In this document: piece by piece, positions 45,051 through 53,856 of the stretch
Position numbering within the stretch: position 1 is the first letter of the stretch
How the letters are laid out: each line of letters starts with the position of its first letter
Origin: Parabacteroides sp. PF5-6
Lineage (GTDB): Bacteria; Bacteroidota; Bacteroidia; Bacteroidales; Tannerellaceae
Direction: 5' to 3'
DNA: 64,000 nt
NCBI RefSeq assembly: GCF_029504695.1
Contig: NZ_JAQFIN010000005.1
Location: forward strand, 248,001-312,000
Position numbers and translations under genes: made by a program
Notes under the pieces: model-generated
What the model saw: only the letters and a program-made list of their open reading frames with translations
The model's database searches: none
Told to the model about the DNA's origin: nothing

Positions 45051-45834
45051 ACGTATAACCTTCGGGTAAAAGAGTGAATACCAGGTAGCTGCGTTTCGCT
45101 ATATTGCTGCAGCCGTAATAGAGGATGCCGTCGTTGAAGAAGTCGCTGATACTCACATGGTGTGTATGGGCATGCAGGCAGAACTGCAGGGAGGGGAAAC
45201 GTTTGATATATTCCTGGAATACCTCTTTGACGTTATTATTGAACTGTTCGTTGCCCGGGGGAGCGTGCATGGCGACGACCGTGCGTTCGTAGGGCGAGAC
45301 GCTGTCTAAGAGTTCCGCTTTGATAAAATTGAAATCGGGCACGGGCACGGAGTAGTCGTATTCGATCGCGTTCGTATTGAGGCAGACGAATTTGGTATTG
45401 CCGGCGATAAAAGAGAAGTTCAGTTCGCCGTAGATCTTTTTGTAGGCCGACTCGCCATTGCCGATGATATCGTGGTTGCCGATAATCGCCACATAGGGCG
45501 GAACGAGTTTGGAGAGGATCTCGTACATCCACTGGAACTCTTTGGTCAGGCCAAAGTCAGCCAGGTCGCCGCCATGGATCACAAAGTCGATATCGTCGCG
45601 CCGGTTGACGTGTTTAACGAACGCTTCCGTCTCGTCGTAGCTGCGTTGCGAATCGCCCATCATCACAAAACGCACTGTATCTTTCGCCTGGCAGATCGAT
45701 TCGATCCGGGCGATATTTTTCCGGTTGAGATCGTATTCGGTATCCAACCGTCCGTCGTACGGATGATAGTCGATCAGGTCGCAAGCGCTCAACAACACCA
45801 AAAGCGAGAATAAATAATACCTATTCAAAACCAT
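45031..45834 (-). CDS. Metallophosphoesterase lipoprotein
   Basis: 267 residues. A lipobox (LLVLLSAC) is followed by a calcineurin-like phosphoesterase domain: FVMMGDSQRS, IHGGDLADFG, IIGNHDIIG, VAMHAPPGN and LHAHTHH. These supply the two-metal site. It hydrolyses a phosphoester, probably in the periplasm. It follows the inositol-lipid operon in the same direction at a 130-nt distance and may act on a lipid head group (speculative). A heptamer palindrome lies in its leader. Confidence 0.87.
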   Translation of the reverse strand: MVLNRYYLFSLLVLLSACDLIDYHPYDGRLDTEYDLNRKNIARIESICQAKDTVRFVMMGDSQRSYDETEAFVKHVNRRDDIDFVIHGGDLADFGLTKEFQWMYEILSKLVPPYVAIIGNHDIIGNGESAYKKIYGELNFSFIAGNTKFVCLNTNAIEYDYSVPVPDFNFIKAELLDSVSPYERTVVAMHAPPGNEQFNNNVKEVFQEYIKRFPSLQFCLHAHTHHVSISDFFNDGILYYGCSNIAKRSYLVFTLLPEGYTYEVVEF

Positions 45835-45850
45835 TTGCCTTTTGTTCTTT

Positions 45851-45885
45851 TAGAAGGTAGAAGATATCTTCTATCTTCTATCTTC
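45851..45885. repeat. Heptamer palindrome in the phosphoesterase leader
   Basis: TAGAAGG and TAGAAGA (45851-45864) abut three TATCTTC units (45865-45885) with no spacer, giving a 14-bp palindrome with one G-T pair. Located 17-51 nt upstream of the start codon. Confidence 0.8.
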
Positions 45886-45964
45886 TTTCCAAAGGCAAAG
45901 ATCCGAATAAATACATTCCAAAAAAAGGGCGAGAAAAGGGGAATTCTGGTCTAAAAGTCGACTT

Positions 45965-46687
45965 TTAGACTTCCAGGAGCAGTGTCAATGCTTTGAAGTC
46001 GGCAATTACGGCATCTGCCGTTTCATCTCCCCGGTAAGGCGTCCAACCTATACTTTTCAGCCAGATCGTCTGGCAACCTAAGGCCGTGGCCGGCACGATA
46101 TCTTTATCGTATGAATCACCGATCACCACACAGTTTTCCGCCGGCAGGCCGATCGCTTCGATGCCCAGGCGGAAGATCTGCGGATCGGGCTTGCGTACAC
46201 CGACCACCGCCGACTCGATGATCACCGGGAAGAGATGATGCAACCGGAAGTCTTTCAAGACCGATTCGATATTGCCGTAAAAGTTGGAAACCAATACAAA
46301 AGGATATCTTTCATGTAAGGATTCCAGGAGAGGACGAGCGTTTTCGATCGCGCGAAGGGCATAGTCGTAGCACCATTCGCCCAGTTGCTCCGGCAAGCGG
46401 CATGCGATATCCGCCTCGCGCAATTTCTCTTGCTCCATCAGCCAGCCGATCTGCAGGTCGCATTTCAGATATAACATATCGCGGAAGGTATGCTCGGGTT
46501 GGATGATCGGGTTCTTACCCAATGTGCGTTCCGCAAACACATACGCCTCGCGGAAAGCCGCTTTGTCGACCGGCACCTGCAAAGCCTCGTAGGCCATCCA
46601 GATCACTTCGGCCCAGTGCATGCCGTTGCTGTCGATCGTACCGCCGTAGTCGAACAATAGTCCTTTTACTTTCTTCAGATCAAGCAT
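45965..46687 (-). CDS. HAD-superfamily phosphatase
   Basis: 240 residues from the ATG at 46687 (a TTG four codons upstream is rejected). HAD motifs: LLFDYGGTIDSNG (motif I; the second Asp of the usual DxD is replaced by Gly, a pattern seen in some members), LVSNFYG (motif II) and VVIGDSYDKDIVPA (motif IV). By its position in an inositol-lipid operon it is a candidate phosphatidylinositol-phosphate phosphatase (inference). The gene order fits that of the Bacteroides inositol-lipid clusters. Confidence 0.82.
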   Translation of the reverse strand: MLDLKKVKGLLFDYGGTIDSNGMHWAEVIWMAYEALQVPVDKAAFREAYVFAERTLGKNPIIQPEHTFRDMLYLKCDLQIGWLMEQEKLREADIACRLPEQLGEWCYDYALRAIENARPLLESLHERYPFVLVSNFYGNIESVLKDFRLHHLFPVIIESAVVGVRKPDPQIFRLGIEAIGLPAENCVVIGDSYDKDIVPATALGCQTIWLKSIGWTPYRGDETADAVIADFKALTLLLEV

Positions 46688-46699
46688 ATTCTTTTTCAA

Positions 46700-47605
46700 T
46701 TAAAGTTGTGCGGTAAATTCCTTACAGATACGTTCGTGCCGGCGGATCATGTAAACAAGCATGATATTCAATACGGTCATCTCAAAAATGAAGTACAGCC
46801 AGGGCATACCGAAGAAGAGGCTGACGAAAAGAGCGATGATCCGGGTGTTGAACGAGAGCATATTGGTGTACTTCATCAACGGGAGGCTCTTTTGGCGGAA
46901 GGCCGTGCGAAACCATTCGGGCGCTTCGCCGTTGTATTTCTCGCGGATGATCTGCATCATCTGCTGAAAACGCGGAGAGAACTGTTCTTGTCCGACCGTA
47001 TAATTAATGTAGAACCATTCGAAAGCTTTATAGATAAAATCTTTCTTCCAATTTAGCTTCTTATAGTTCTCCTTGAGCACGGGTGAGAAAGAAAGTTCGC
47101 TGCCCGCTTTCCCTTTGAGAAACAAGAGGTGAATGTTGCGGTAATAATCGGCCATGCTGGCCTGCTTGGCATGGCAATAGCCGGTGGCGGCAGCCAGAAG
47201 CCAGATCCAGTAGAGCCAGTCGGGCGTCAGCCGCAAACAGATCGCGGCATAGATGGTGATAAACCAGATATCTCCGCACGCTCCGTCGAGAATCCTCCCC
47301 AGTTGGCTCTTCTGTCCGGTCATCCGCGCCAGCTGCCCGTCGGCGCTGTCGTACGAATTGGCCCAGATCAACAAAAGCATACCCAATACATTGATCAGTA
47401 TATTCTCGAAATAAAAACAGATACCCGCTGCCACCCCGATAAAGATAGAGGCGACCGTAACCGCGTTGGGCGAAACACTCAGTTTCTGGAAAAACAAAGC
47501 CCATTGGTAACCAATCGGGCGATAGAAATAGATATCGATGAATTCTTCCGTATCCATCGATTTCAAGGTGGATTCAAAACTGGGTTTTGTCTCTTTTTTT
47601 GTCAT
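46700..47605 (-). CDS. CDP-alcohol phosphatidyltransferase
   Basis: 301 residues from the ATG at 47605. The family motif D-x2-DG-x2-AR-x8-G-x3-D-x3-D is exact: DSADGQLARMTGQ, then LGRILDGACGD. Several membrane helices follow. In this operon it probably joins inositol phosphate (or CDP-inositol, given the nucleotidyltransferase below) to a lipid, giving phosphatidylinositol phosphate. Substrate choice cannot be read from the sequence. Confidence 0.87.
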   Translation of the reverse strand: MTKKETKPSFESTLKSMDTEEFIDIYFYRPIGYQWALFFQKLSVSPNAVTVASIFIGVAAGICFYFENILINVLGMLLLIWANSYDSADGQLARMTGQKSQLGRILDGACGDIWFITIYAAICLRLTPDWLYWIWLLAAATGYCHAKQASMADYYRNIHLLFLKGKAGSELSFSPVLKENYKKLNWKKDFIYKAFEWFYINYTVGQEQFSPRFQQMMQIIREKYNGEAPEWFRTAFRQKSLPLMKYTNMLSFNTRIIALFVSLFFGMPWLYFIFEMTVLNIMLVYMIRRHERICKEFTAQL

Positions 47606-47616
47606 CTGTATCTCTT

Positions 47617-48489
47617 TTACTGTTTGGCCTGCTTCCAGATACATTCGGCAATGTACCGGGCGGCTTCCTCGCGGCAAGGCGCAAAGCTGGGCCAATCATT
47701 GAAGTCGATCAATTGAATGCCTTTCTCTTCCGAAACAATGCAATCGCCTCCGTAAATAAAAACATTCAATATATCGGCCGCTTTATTACACAATTCCTGC
47801 AGGCTGCCGACATCGAAAGGAATGCCTTTGGCCGTGCCGTTGATCACTTCCCAGCCGAACTTACTGTGGTTGTGGCTGCTGGGGTAGAACCAGTAGAAGA
47901 AATCCGTGCCTTTCACGCCGTAGAACTTCACCAGGTCGCCCGTCAGATGTTCGTTGATCACCGCCGAAGGGATGCCGCGGATGGCAAACTCTTTCAGGAT
48001 CGAAGCGGCCTCTTCCCGGTTGCGCACGTAGGTGACGTCTTCGCGGTGCACGGCATGGAAGTCGCCCCGCTTCACCCAGCAGTTCGAGATGCCTGCCTTT
48101 TCCATCTGCTCGGTCGGATCGTCGCTGGTCGAAAAGATCAGGCTTTCCGGGTGAGCGATATGATTCTCGAGCAACAGGCGCGTCATGCGCTCACGCGTAC
48201 AGTTCTCAATCCCATAACCGGAATTGATCACCGTGCGTCCCTGGTCTTCCAACTGTTGCAGTTTGCGGATCGAGGTCCAGTCGCGTGCCATATTAAAGAT
48301 CACCGGTTCGTCCAGCTTCTGCAACTGAAGATCCGATTCGATATACTCATTCACCGTACAGCCATACGCCTGCAGATGCTGAGCCGTTAATGAAAAGATC
48401 GCCGCATCATTCCCCACATGATTCGGAGAAAACATATTCCCCCGGCGGATGCCGGCGATCGTTTTTGAACTTTGATTATACTGATTCAT
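47617..48489 (-). CDS. ATP-grasp-like protein in inositol-lipid operon
   Basis: 290 residues. Segments CWVKRGDFHAVH, AVINEHLTGDLVKFYGV and GIQLIDFNDWPSFAP fit the lysine, ATP-binding and metal-binding elements of RimK-like ATP-grasp ligases. Such enzymes form amide or ester bonds using ATP; the substrate is unknown. Location between the phosphatidyltransferase and nucleotidyltransferase suggests a head-group modification (speculative). It begins 7 nt after the preceding gene. Confidence 0.75.
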   Translation of the reverse strand: MNQYNQSSKTIAGIRRGNMFSPNHVGNDAAIFSLTAQHLQAYGCTVNEYIESDLQLQKLDEPVIFNMARDWTSIRKLQQLEDQGRTVINSGYGIENCTRERMTRLLLENHIAHPESLIFSTSDDPTEQMEKAGISNCWVKRGDFHAVHREDVTYVRNREEAASILKEFAIRGIPSAVINEHLTGDLVKFYGVKGTDFFYWFYPSSHNHSKFGWEVINGTAKGIPFDVGSLQELCNKAADILNVFIYGGDCIVSEEKGIQLIDFNDWPSFAPCREEAARYIAECIWKQAKQ

Positions 48490-48496
48490 TGATTTA

Positions 48497-48892
48497 CTAT
48501 GATTTATGGGGGTAAGGCTTCATCACTCTTTTAAATTCCAGAGAGGATGCACCAAAATTAATCAACAAGCCTACCTCCAAACCGTATGCTTCCAAGTAAT
48601 TAATGGCTTGTGCTAAATGCACATTTTCCAATTTCGCTATTGCCTTAATTTCTACCATTATATTATTTTCAACAAAAAAATCCACCCGTCTTGTTCCGAT
48701 GTTTATACCTTTATACACTATTGGCATTTCAAATTCTCTTTCAAAAGAAATACCCTTCAATTGCATTTCGACCTCTAAAGCTCTCTGATAAATGACCTCC
48801 TGAAATCCATTACCCAATAGACGATGCACCTCCATCGCACATCCGATAATCAGTCCTGTCACACTACTATGTGGATATTCTCTCTCACTCAT
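48497..48892 (-). CDS. GxxExxY protein (PD-(D/E)XK-like)
   Basis: 131 residues with GNGFQEVIYQRAL (the GxxExxY signature), RRVDFFVENNIMVEIKA (PD-(D/E)XK-like core D...ExK) and NYLEAYGLEVGLLINFG. The family is widespread in Bacteroidetes, often as isolated genes with no settled function. It interrupts the inositol-lipid operon in the same orientation. Confidence 0.85.
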   Translation of the reverse strand: MSEREYPHSSVTGLIIGCAMEVHRLLGNGFQEVIYQRALEVEMQLKGISFEREFEMPIVYKGINIGTRRVDFFVENNIMVEIKAIAKLENVHLAQAINYLEAYGLEVGLLINFGASSLEFKRVMKPYPHKS

Positions 48893-48911
48893 AGTCTATC
48901 ATTTAATCAGT

Positions 48912-49610
48912 TCAATCACAGTTCAAGAACATCTCTGCCTTGTTTATATCTTCCGCATGATCCACATCGACAATCTTGCTGAAAGGATAGGCTTTCAACT
49001 GCATGCCTTCTTTGATGAGTTGCCGCTGGTAATTACGCATACGCGATACGCCGGATGCCAATGCTTTCTCGAGCACGGCAAACGCAGGCCGCTTCAGGCA
49101 ATAAATGCCGCCGGAGATATACCGGCAGTCGGCCGCCTGATCCAGGAAATCCAAGATACGTCCATCCGTATCGGTCAGGACATACAGGGGTTTCTCATCA
49201 TCGATAAAGTCGGTCACCGCCATCAGGCCATCGAGCGTTTCTTCTGCCCGAAAAGCTTGCATATACGCCGCGAACTCCTCCTCGCGGAAGATCGTATCGA
49301 CGGTAGTCAGGCATATCCGGTCGCCTTCGACCACACGGCTGATCTCATAGAAACTATGCATCGAGCTGGGGGTCGACTTAACCAACAGATGAAGGGGAAC
49401 CGGCAAGCGTTTCTTGCGCAGGTGTTCCTGTACCTCGGTCATCTCCTCGTTGACAATAATATGAATCGCCGTGGCCCCGTTTTTCAGGAAGACATCGATC
49501 AACCGGTCAATCAGCGGCACCCCATTCAATCGCACCAGCGGCTTCGGCCACTTCACCCCTTCCTGGGCCAAGCGGGAACCTTCACCTGCTGCTATAATAC
49601 CAAAAACCAT
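48912..49610 (-). CDS. Nucleotidyltransferase of the MobA-like/NTP-transferase family
   Basis: 232 residues from the ATG at 49610. An in-frame ATG further upstream arises from the AATTGAC repeat and is rejected. The sugar-phosphate nucleotidyltransferase signature is clear (MVFGIIAAGEGSRL, then KWPKPLVRLNGVPL, and VDHAEDINKAEMFL at the end). In this operon it may make CDP-inositol or another activated head group; this is inference, supported by the inositol phosphate synthase upstream and phosphatidyltransferase downstream. Confidence 0.8.
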   Translation of the reverse strand: MVFGIIAAGEGSRLAQEGVKWPKPLVRLNGVPLIDRLIDVFLKNGATAIHIIVNEEMTEVQEHLRKKRLPVPLHLLVKSTPSSMHSFYEISRVVEGDRICLTTVDTIFREEEFAAYMQAFRAEETLDGLMAVTDFIDDEKPLYVLTDTDGRILDFLDQAADCRYISGGIYCLKRPAFAVLEKALASGVSRMRNYQRQLIKEGMQLKAYPFSKIVDVDHAEDINKAEMFLNCD

Positions 49611-49616
49611 GTTATT

Positions 49617-49733
49617 AATTGATAATTGACAATTGACAATTGACAATTAAATGACAACCGAAAGGATCTTTCATTGTCCATTGCTTTACGCTTCGCTAAG
49701 CGAACGTTGTTTGTCAACTGTCAATTGTCAATT
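49617..49733. repeat. Heptamer inverted arrays with hairpin in inositol operon
   Basis: AATTGAT and AATTGAC x3 (49617-49644) face GTCAACT and GTCAATT x2 (49713-49733) across 68 nt. The spacer includes the same 23-nt hairpin-forming word found at 17750 (here 49681-49703; stem CGCTT / AAGCG). It lies between ino1 and the nucleotidyltransferase. Confidence 0.88.
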
Positions 49734-49736
49734 CGT

Positions 49737-51038
49737 TTAGTCTAAATAATCGATCGTTTCTTCCCCGATGATCGTGCGCAACGTGTTCTTTAAGATCGTA
49801 TGCTGGATGAACAGATCGTGTTCGGGTACTTTGTTTTCCGAATGCATCGGGCTCTTGAAATAGAACGAGAGCCAGTCCTGAATACCGGAGAATCCACAAC
49901 GCTGTGCCAGGTCGGAGAACAATACCAGGTCGAGACATAAAGGAGCAGCCAGGATCGAGTCGCGGCAAAGGAAATCGACCTTCAACTGCATCGGGTAACC
50001 CATCCAGCCAAAGATATCGATATTGTCCCATCCTTCTTTATTGTCTTTGCGCGGCGGATAGTAGTTGATCCGCACCTTATGGTAGATATTGCCGTACAGT
50101 TCCGGATAGACATCGGTCTGCAGGATCGTATCGATCACCGAGAGCTTGCTCACTTCTTTGGTTTTGAATGAACCCGGATCGTCGAGTACTTCCCCGTCGC
50201 GATTGCCCAGGATATTGGTTGAGAACCAGCCGTCGAGACCCAACATTCGGGTTTTCAACATCGGAGCCAATACGGTCTTCAACATCGTCTGGCCCGTCTT
50301 ATAGTCTTTGCCGCAGATCGGCACTTGTTTCTCTTTGGCCAATTCCCACATCGCGGGAATATCGATACAGAGGTTCGGCGCCCCCATGATAAACGGACAT
50401 CCTTCGGCGATCGACGCATAGGCATAACACATACTCGGCGAGATCACCTCCGTATTGTTCGTCTTCAAAGCATTTTCGAAAGCCGCCAGATTACGGTGTT
50501 CGTCACTCATCGGGATATACACTTCCGTGCTGGCTGCCCACATCACTACGATGCGGTCGCAATTATGCTCTTTCTTGAAATTGCGGATGTCTTCACGCAC
50601 CTGCTCGGTCAGATCCCAGCGGGTAGCGCCGGTTTTTACATGTGTTCCGTGCAAACGTTTCACATATTCCTGATCGAACACCGCCTTCATGGGCCGGATG
50701 GCTTTCAGTTCGTCCTTAACTCCATCAACATCCTCTTTCTTCAATACCTCCGCATGTATCGTCGCGTCGTAGAGATCTTCCGAGAAAATATCCCATCCGC
50801 CAAATACAAGGTCATTAAGGTCGGCCAAAGGAACAACATCTTTGATCTTCGGGAAACGGTTCTCTGTACGCTTGCCCAGACGAATAGTCGCCAACTGTGT
50901 CAGTGAACCCACAGGCACACTTAGTTCTTTGCGAACAGCCAACGTACCCGTTATAAATGTCGAAGAAACAGCGCCACCCACCCCTACGAGCAGGATACCC
51001 AGTTTTCCTTTAGCTTCTTTTACTTCCATCTTTTCCAT
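49737..51038 (-). CDS. ino1: Myo-inositol-1-phosphate synthase
   Basis: 433 residues. The NAD-binding start (GKLGILLVGVGGAVSSTFITG), the middle motifs (WAASTEVYIPMSDEH, GAPNLCIDIPA, CGKDYKTGQTMLKT) and ILGNRDGEVLDDP identify it. It converts glucose-6-phosphate to inositol-3-phosphate. First gene of the minus-strand operon ino1 / nucleotidyltransferase / GxxExxY / ATP-grasp / phosphatidyltransferase / HAD phosphatase. A -7-like TAATTTTG (51074 to 51067) gives a ~21-nt leader. Confidence 0.93.
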   Translation of the reverse strand: MEKMEVKEAKGKLGILLVGVGGAVSSTFITGTLAVRKELSVPVGSLTQLATIRLGKRTENRFPKIKDVVPLADLNDLVFGGWDIFSEDLYDATIHAEVLKKEDVDGVKDELKAIRPMKAVFDQEYVKRLHGTHVKTGATRWDLTEQVREDIRNFKKEHNCDRIVVMWAASTEVYIPMSDEHRNLAAFENALKTNNTEVISPSMCYAYASIAEGCPFIMGAPNLCIDIPAMWELAKEKQVPICGKDYKTGQTMLKTVLAPMLKTRMLGLDGWFSTNILGNRDGEVLDDPGSFKTKEVSKLSVIDTILQTDVYPELYGNIYHKVRINYYPPRKDNKEGWDNIDIFGWMGYPMQLKVDFLCRDSILAAPLCLDLVLFSDLAQRCGFSGIQDWLSFYFKSPMHSENKVPEHDLFIQHTILKNTLRTIIGEETIDYLD

Positions 51039-51066
51039 AATTTGATTATTTTGAACAATAATGGCG

Positions 51067-51074
51067 CAAAATTA
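51067..51074 (-). promoter_or_regulatory. Possible -7 element of the inositol-lipid operon
   Basis: TAATTTTG on the minus strand (51074 to 51067), 29 nt before the ino1 ATG. The -33 region is not convincing. Confidence 0.45.
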
Positions 51075-51261
51075 GAAGAAATAAGTGACTTTTCGTATCC
51101 CCATTGCCGAATACTTTCGTCCAAATAGAGATAAAATTCGCTTTTATTCAATAATTCGCTTGTTTATTCAACTTAATTGCGTTCCTTTGCCGGCGACAAA
51201 ACAATGGCTTATTTTATAGCCTTGTTTAAACTTAAATTATTTATTTTTATTTTAATTTCTT

Positions 51262-51507
51262 ATGAACATTTACATTGGTAACCTGAATTATCGGGTTAGA
51301 GAATCTGATCTTCAACAGATTTTGGAAGAGTATGGAACAGTTGACTCAGTTAAATTAGTAATCGACCGTGACACTCGTCGTTCCAAAGGTTTTGCATTCG
51401 CAGAAATGCCGAATGACGCTGAAGCCAAAAACCTTATTAACGAATTGAACGGAGCTGAATACGAAGGCCGTCAGATGGTAGTCAGAGAAGCGACTCCAAG
51501 AAATTGA
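51262..51507 (+). CDS. RRM RNA-binding protein
   Basis: 81 residues forming one RNA recognition motif: RNP2 (IYIGNL) and RNP1 (KGFAFAEM) are both intact. Small single-RRM proteins are common in Bacteroidetes, where some act as post-transcriptional regulators. A terminator follows. Confidence 0.9.
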   Translation: MNIYIGNLNYRVRESDLQQILEEYGTVDSVKLVIDRDTRRSKGFAFAEMPNDAEAKNLINELNGAEYEGRQMVVREATPRN

Positions 51508-51542
51508 TTTTTTAGCTGTCGGCTGAAAAAGATATCAAAAGG

Positions 51543-51580
51543 GAGGGGAGCGGAAGAATATTTCCGTTCTCCTCTTTTCT
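51543..51580 (+). terminator. Terminator after the RRM gene
   Basis: GAGGGGAGCGGAA / TTCCGTTCTCCTC (51543-51555, 51562-51574) with two G-T pairs, then TTTTCTTTT. Confidence 0.85.
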
Positions 51581-51628
51581 TTTACAATCAGATTTTATTT
51601 ACGTTTGCATTCCGAATCAACGCATAGA

Positions 51629-52873
51629 ATGACCATGAGAAGAACGATCTGTCGACTACTGTTTATACTGGGCTGCCTGACCGGTTGCGGCTCCTTATCT
51701 CCTTATGCCGCTGCGCAGATCAACGAAATCGTATATGCTTCCGACTACCGGATCGATCCGGACAGACTGGGCGAACTGCGGATCGAGATAGACAATCTGA
51801 ACTTCTTCAAAAACAATGAGTTTGCCGGTGAGTTTATCAAAGGCTACTCCCTGCCCGGACTCTGGGTGCAACCCAAAGGAGTCTATTATCCGTTGGCTAA
51901 CCTGAAACTGGAACTGGGTTTTCACGCCCTGATCTATCACGGCACATACAAATACCCCAGTTTTGCCTATGTCGATATCGCCACATGGAAAGGCAATCAG
52001 TTTCAGAAAGGTGCGCATATCCTGCCCTATCTCAGGGCACAGGTCGATCTGACCGATCGCTTGAGCTTAGTATTCGGGAATATCTACGGTGGCGCCAACC
52101 ACCAACTGATCGAGCCGCTCTACAACCCGGAACTCAATTATACCGCTGATCCCGAAGCCGGACTGCAGCTGATCTACGACGCGCGGAAATTTCGGGCGGA
52201 CATCTGGCTGAACTGGCAAACGTTTATCTTCCAAACAGATACTCACCAGGAGGCGTTTACTGTCGGGCTTTCCTCGCGGTTCAAATTCAACGACCCCGGC
52301 TCTACCTTACACGCCTACGTGCCTGTGCAGGGTGTGATCCAACACCGGGGCGGAGAGATCGACACCTTGACGGTCGGGTCGGTACAGACATTGATGAATG
52401 GGGCTGCGGGGCTGGGAGTCGACTGGAATACCGGGCATCCGGTGGTCCGCCGCGTGAATGCCGAACTGGATGTGGCGGCTTATTACCAACAGGCGGGTAC
52501 GCTCTGGCCTTTCGATTCCGGCTATGGGATCTATTTCAAAATGTCGGCAGATATCCGTGACTTCCGCGTAAAAGCCGCCTATTGGCAATGCGACGATTTT
52601 ATTTCGATGTTCGGCTCGCCGTTCTACGGCGCCGTTTCGACCAAAGAGGAGGGACTTACCTTTCAGAAACCGCAGCTCGTCTATTTCGGGGCGGAATACA
52701 GCAAGTCGCTCGGCAAAGGTTTTGCTTTAGGGGTTGATCTGGATCTATTCTATACCTTATCCGGCAACAGCCACCACCCGACAGAAGGCCTGCAACCCTA
52801 CGGCAGCGCAACCAGCTTTACGATTGGGGCTTATTTGCGGTTTAATCCTTCTTTTTTGATTAAGAGATTTTAG
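51629..52873 (+). CDS. Putative outer-membrane porin-like protein
   Basis: 414 residues from the ATG at 51629; a TTG 24 nt earlier overlaps a -7-like TACGTTTG (51600-51607) and is rejected. A signal sequence (TICRLLFILGCLTGC) is followed by long amphipathic strands ending in GAYLRFNPSFLIKRF, as expected of an outer-membrane beta-barrel. LTGC could also be a lipobox. No family recognised. Its stop shares two bases with that of the convergent transporter. Confidence 0.65.
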   Translation: MTMRRTICRLLFILGCLTGCGSLSPYAAAQINEIVYASDYRIDPDRLGELRIEIDNLNFFKNNEFAGEFIKGYSLPGLWVQPKGVYYPLANLKLELGFHALIYHGTYKYPSFAYVDIATWKGNQFQKGAHILPYLRAQVDLTDRLSLVFGNIYGGANHQLIEPLYNPELNYTADPEAGLQLIYDARKFRADIWLNWQTFIFQTDTHQEAFTVGLSSRFKFNDPGSTLHAYVPVQGVIQHRGGEIDTLTVGSVQTLMNGAAGLGVDWNTGHPVVRRVNAELDVAAYYQQAGTLWPFDSGYGIYFKMSADIRDFRVKAAYWQCDDFISMFGSPFYGAVSTKEEGLTFQKPQLVYFGAEYSKSLGKGFALGVDLDLFYTLSGNSHHPTEGLQPYGSATSFTIGAYLRFNPSFLIKRF

Positions 52874-53739
52874 CAAACACTCGACAAATAAATCAAATAA
52901 AGCCCTGCCATAATCACCGCCATCCCGGCGACGGCAGCCATCCATTCCTTCCGGTTCTTATGCTCTTTATTGATAAAGACACCACCCAATACCGCCACCA
53001 CGATCGCCGCCTGGCTCACCGGATAGGCTACGGCCAGTCCGAGCTTCAACTGGGAGATCAGTAAAGCAATATTGCCTACCGCCCAGATCAACCCGCCGAT
53101 GCTGTTCTTCCCCGCCATCCGGGTCATTGGGAAAGATTTATAAAACAATAAACCGATCAACACCACACCGGCGACCTGCCCGAACGATTGCGGCAGAATC
53201 GTACTCCATCCATCGATCTGAAAATATTTCAAGATACCGATATACGCCGTATAGCCCAGGATAGCCATCAGGTTGATCAATAACCCTTTCCGCCACTCGG
53301 TCTTTTCGCCGGCTTTCTCTTCTTTGTACGAGGTCAACACAATACCGCCGATAATCAGGATCAATGCCGCAAAGCCATAGGCGCGCGAGGTGGTGGTCGC
53401 CCATTCGCCCAATAATATGCCTAATAGAGAGGTCGTTACGATCTGCCCGCCATTCAGTATCGGTATCGATTTGGAGACCCCCAGGTAACGGATTGCCGCA
53501 AACTGTCCCAGCGAACCCACCGCCCAACAAAGCCCCGAAAGGAAGCTGATGATGAAAATAGAGGCATCCAGCTCCGGCCGGCGGAAAAAAAAGAAAATAA
53601 GCGCGAAAATCACGCTGCCCAGGGCTACCCCCATCGACTGCTCGATCGGCTTACCCTCTATGCGGGTAGCCACCACCGGCAGTATACCAAAAGAGAAAAT
53701 CGGAATAAAGGCAATAAGCCAATCAGTTGCATTCATCAT
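52870..53739 (-). CDS. GRP/GlcU-type sugar transporter
   Basis: 289 residues with about ten membrane helices in two homologous halves, as in the drug/metabolite transporter superfamily. GLCWAVGSLGQFAAIRYLGVS and GLIWAVGNIALLISQLKLGL are the paired repeat motifs of the glucose/ribose uptake group. The substrate is probably a monosaccharide; not fixed by sequence. Convergent with the porin-like gene by overlapping stop codons and no terminator. Confidence 0.82.
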   Translation of the reverse strand: MMNATDWLIAFIPIFSFGILPVVATRIEGKPIEQSMGVALGSVIFALIFFFFRRPELDASIFIISFLSGLCWAVGSLGQFAAIRYLGVSKSIPILNGGQIVTTSLLGILLGEWATTTSRAYGFAALILIIGGIVLTSYKEEKAGEKTEWRKGLLINLMAILGYTAYIGILKYFQIDGWSTILPQSFGQVAGVVLIGLLFYKSFPMTRMAGKNSIGGLIWAVGNIALLISQLKLGLAVAYPVSQAAIVVAVLGGVFINKEHKNRKEWMAAVAGMAVIMAGLYLIYLSSVC

Positions 53740-53856
53740 CCTTTTATTTTTAGCGTTTCAGCCTGCAAGTTTAACGTTTTTTTTCCGAACAAATTTATTC
53801 GTTTGGCTGTTTAAAAGAAAAACTTAACATCTATCACCTCAAAAACTGTTTTAGAC

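Noticed and set aside
49611-49646. Extended start of the nucleotidyltransferase
   Set aside because: The extra residues (MSIVNCQLSINN) are translated heptamer repeat; the conserved start is at 49610.
51605-51628. TTG start of the porin-like gene
   Set aside because: The TTG lies in the -7-like box TACGTTTG; the ATG at 51629 begins the signal sequence.
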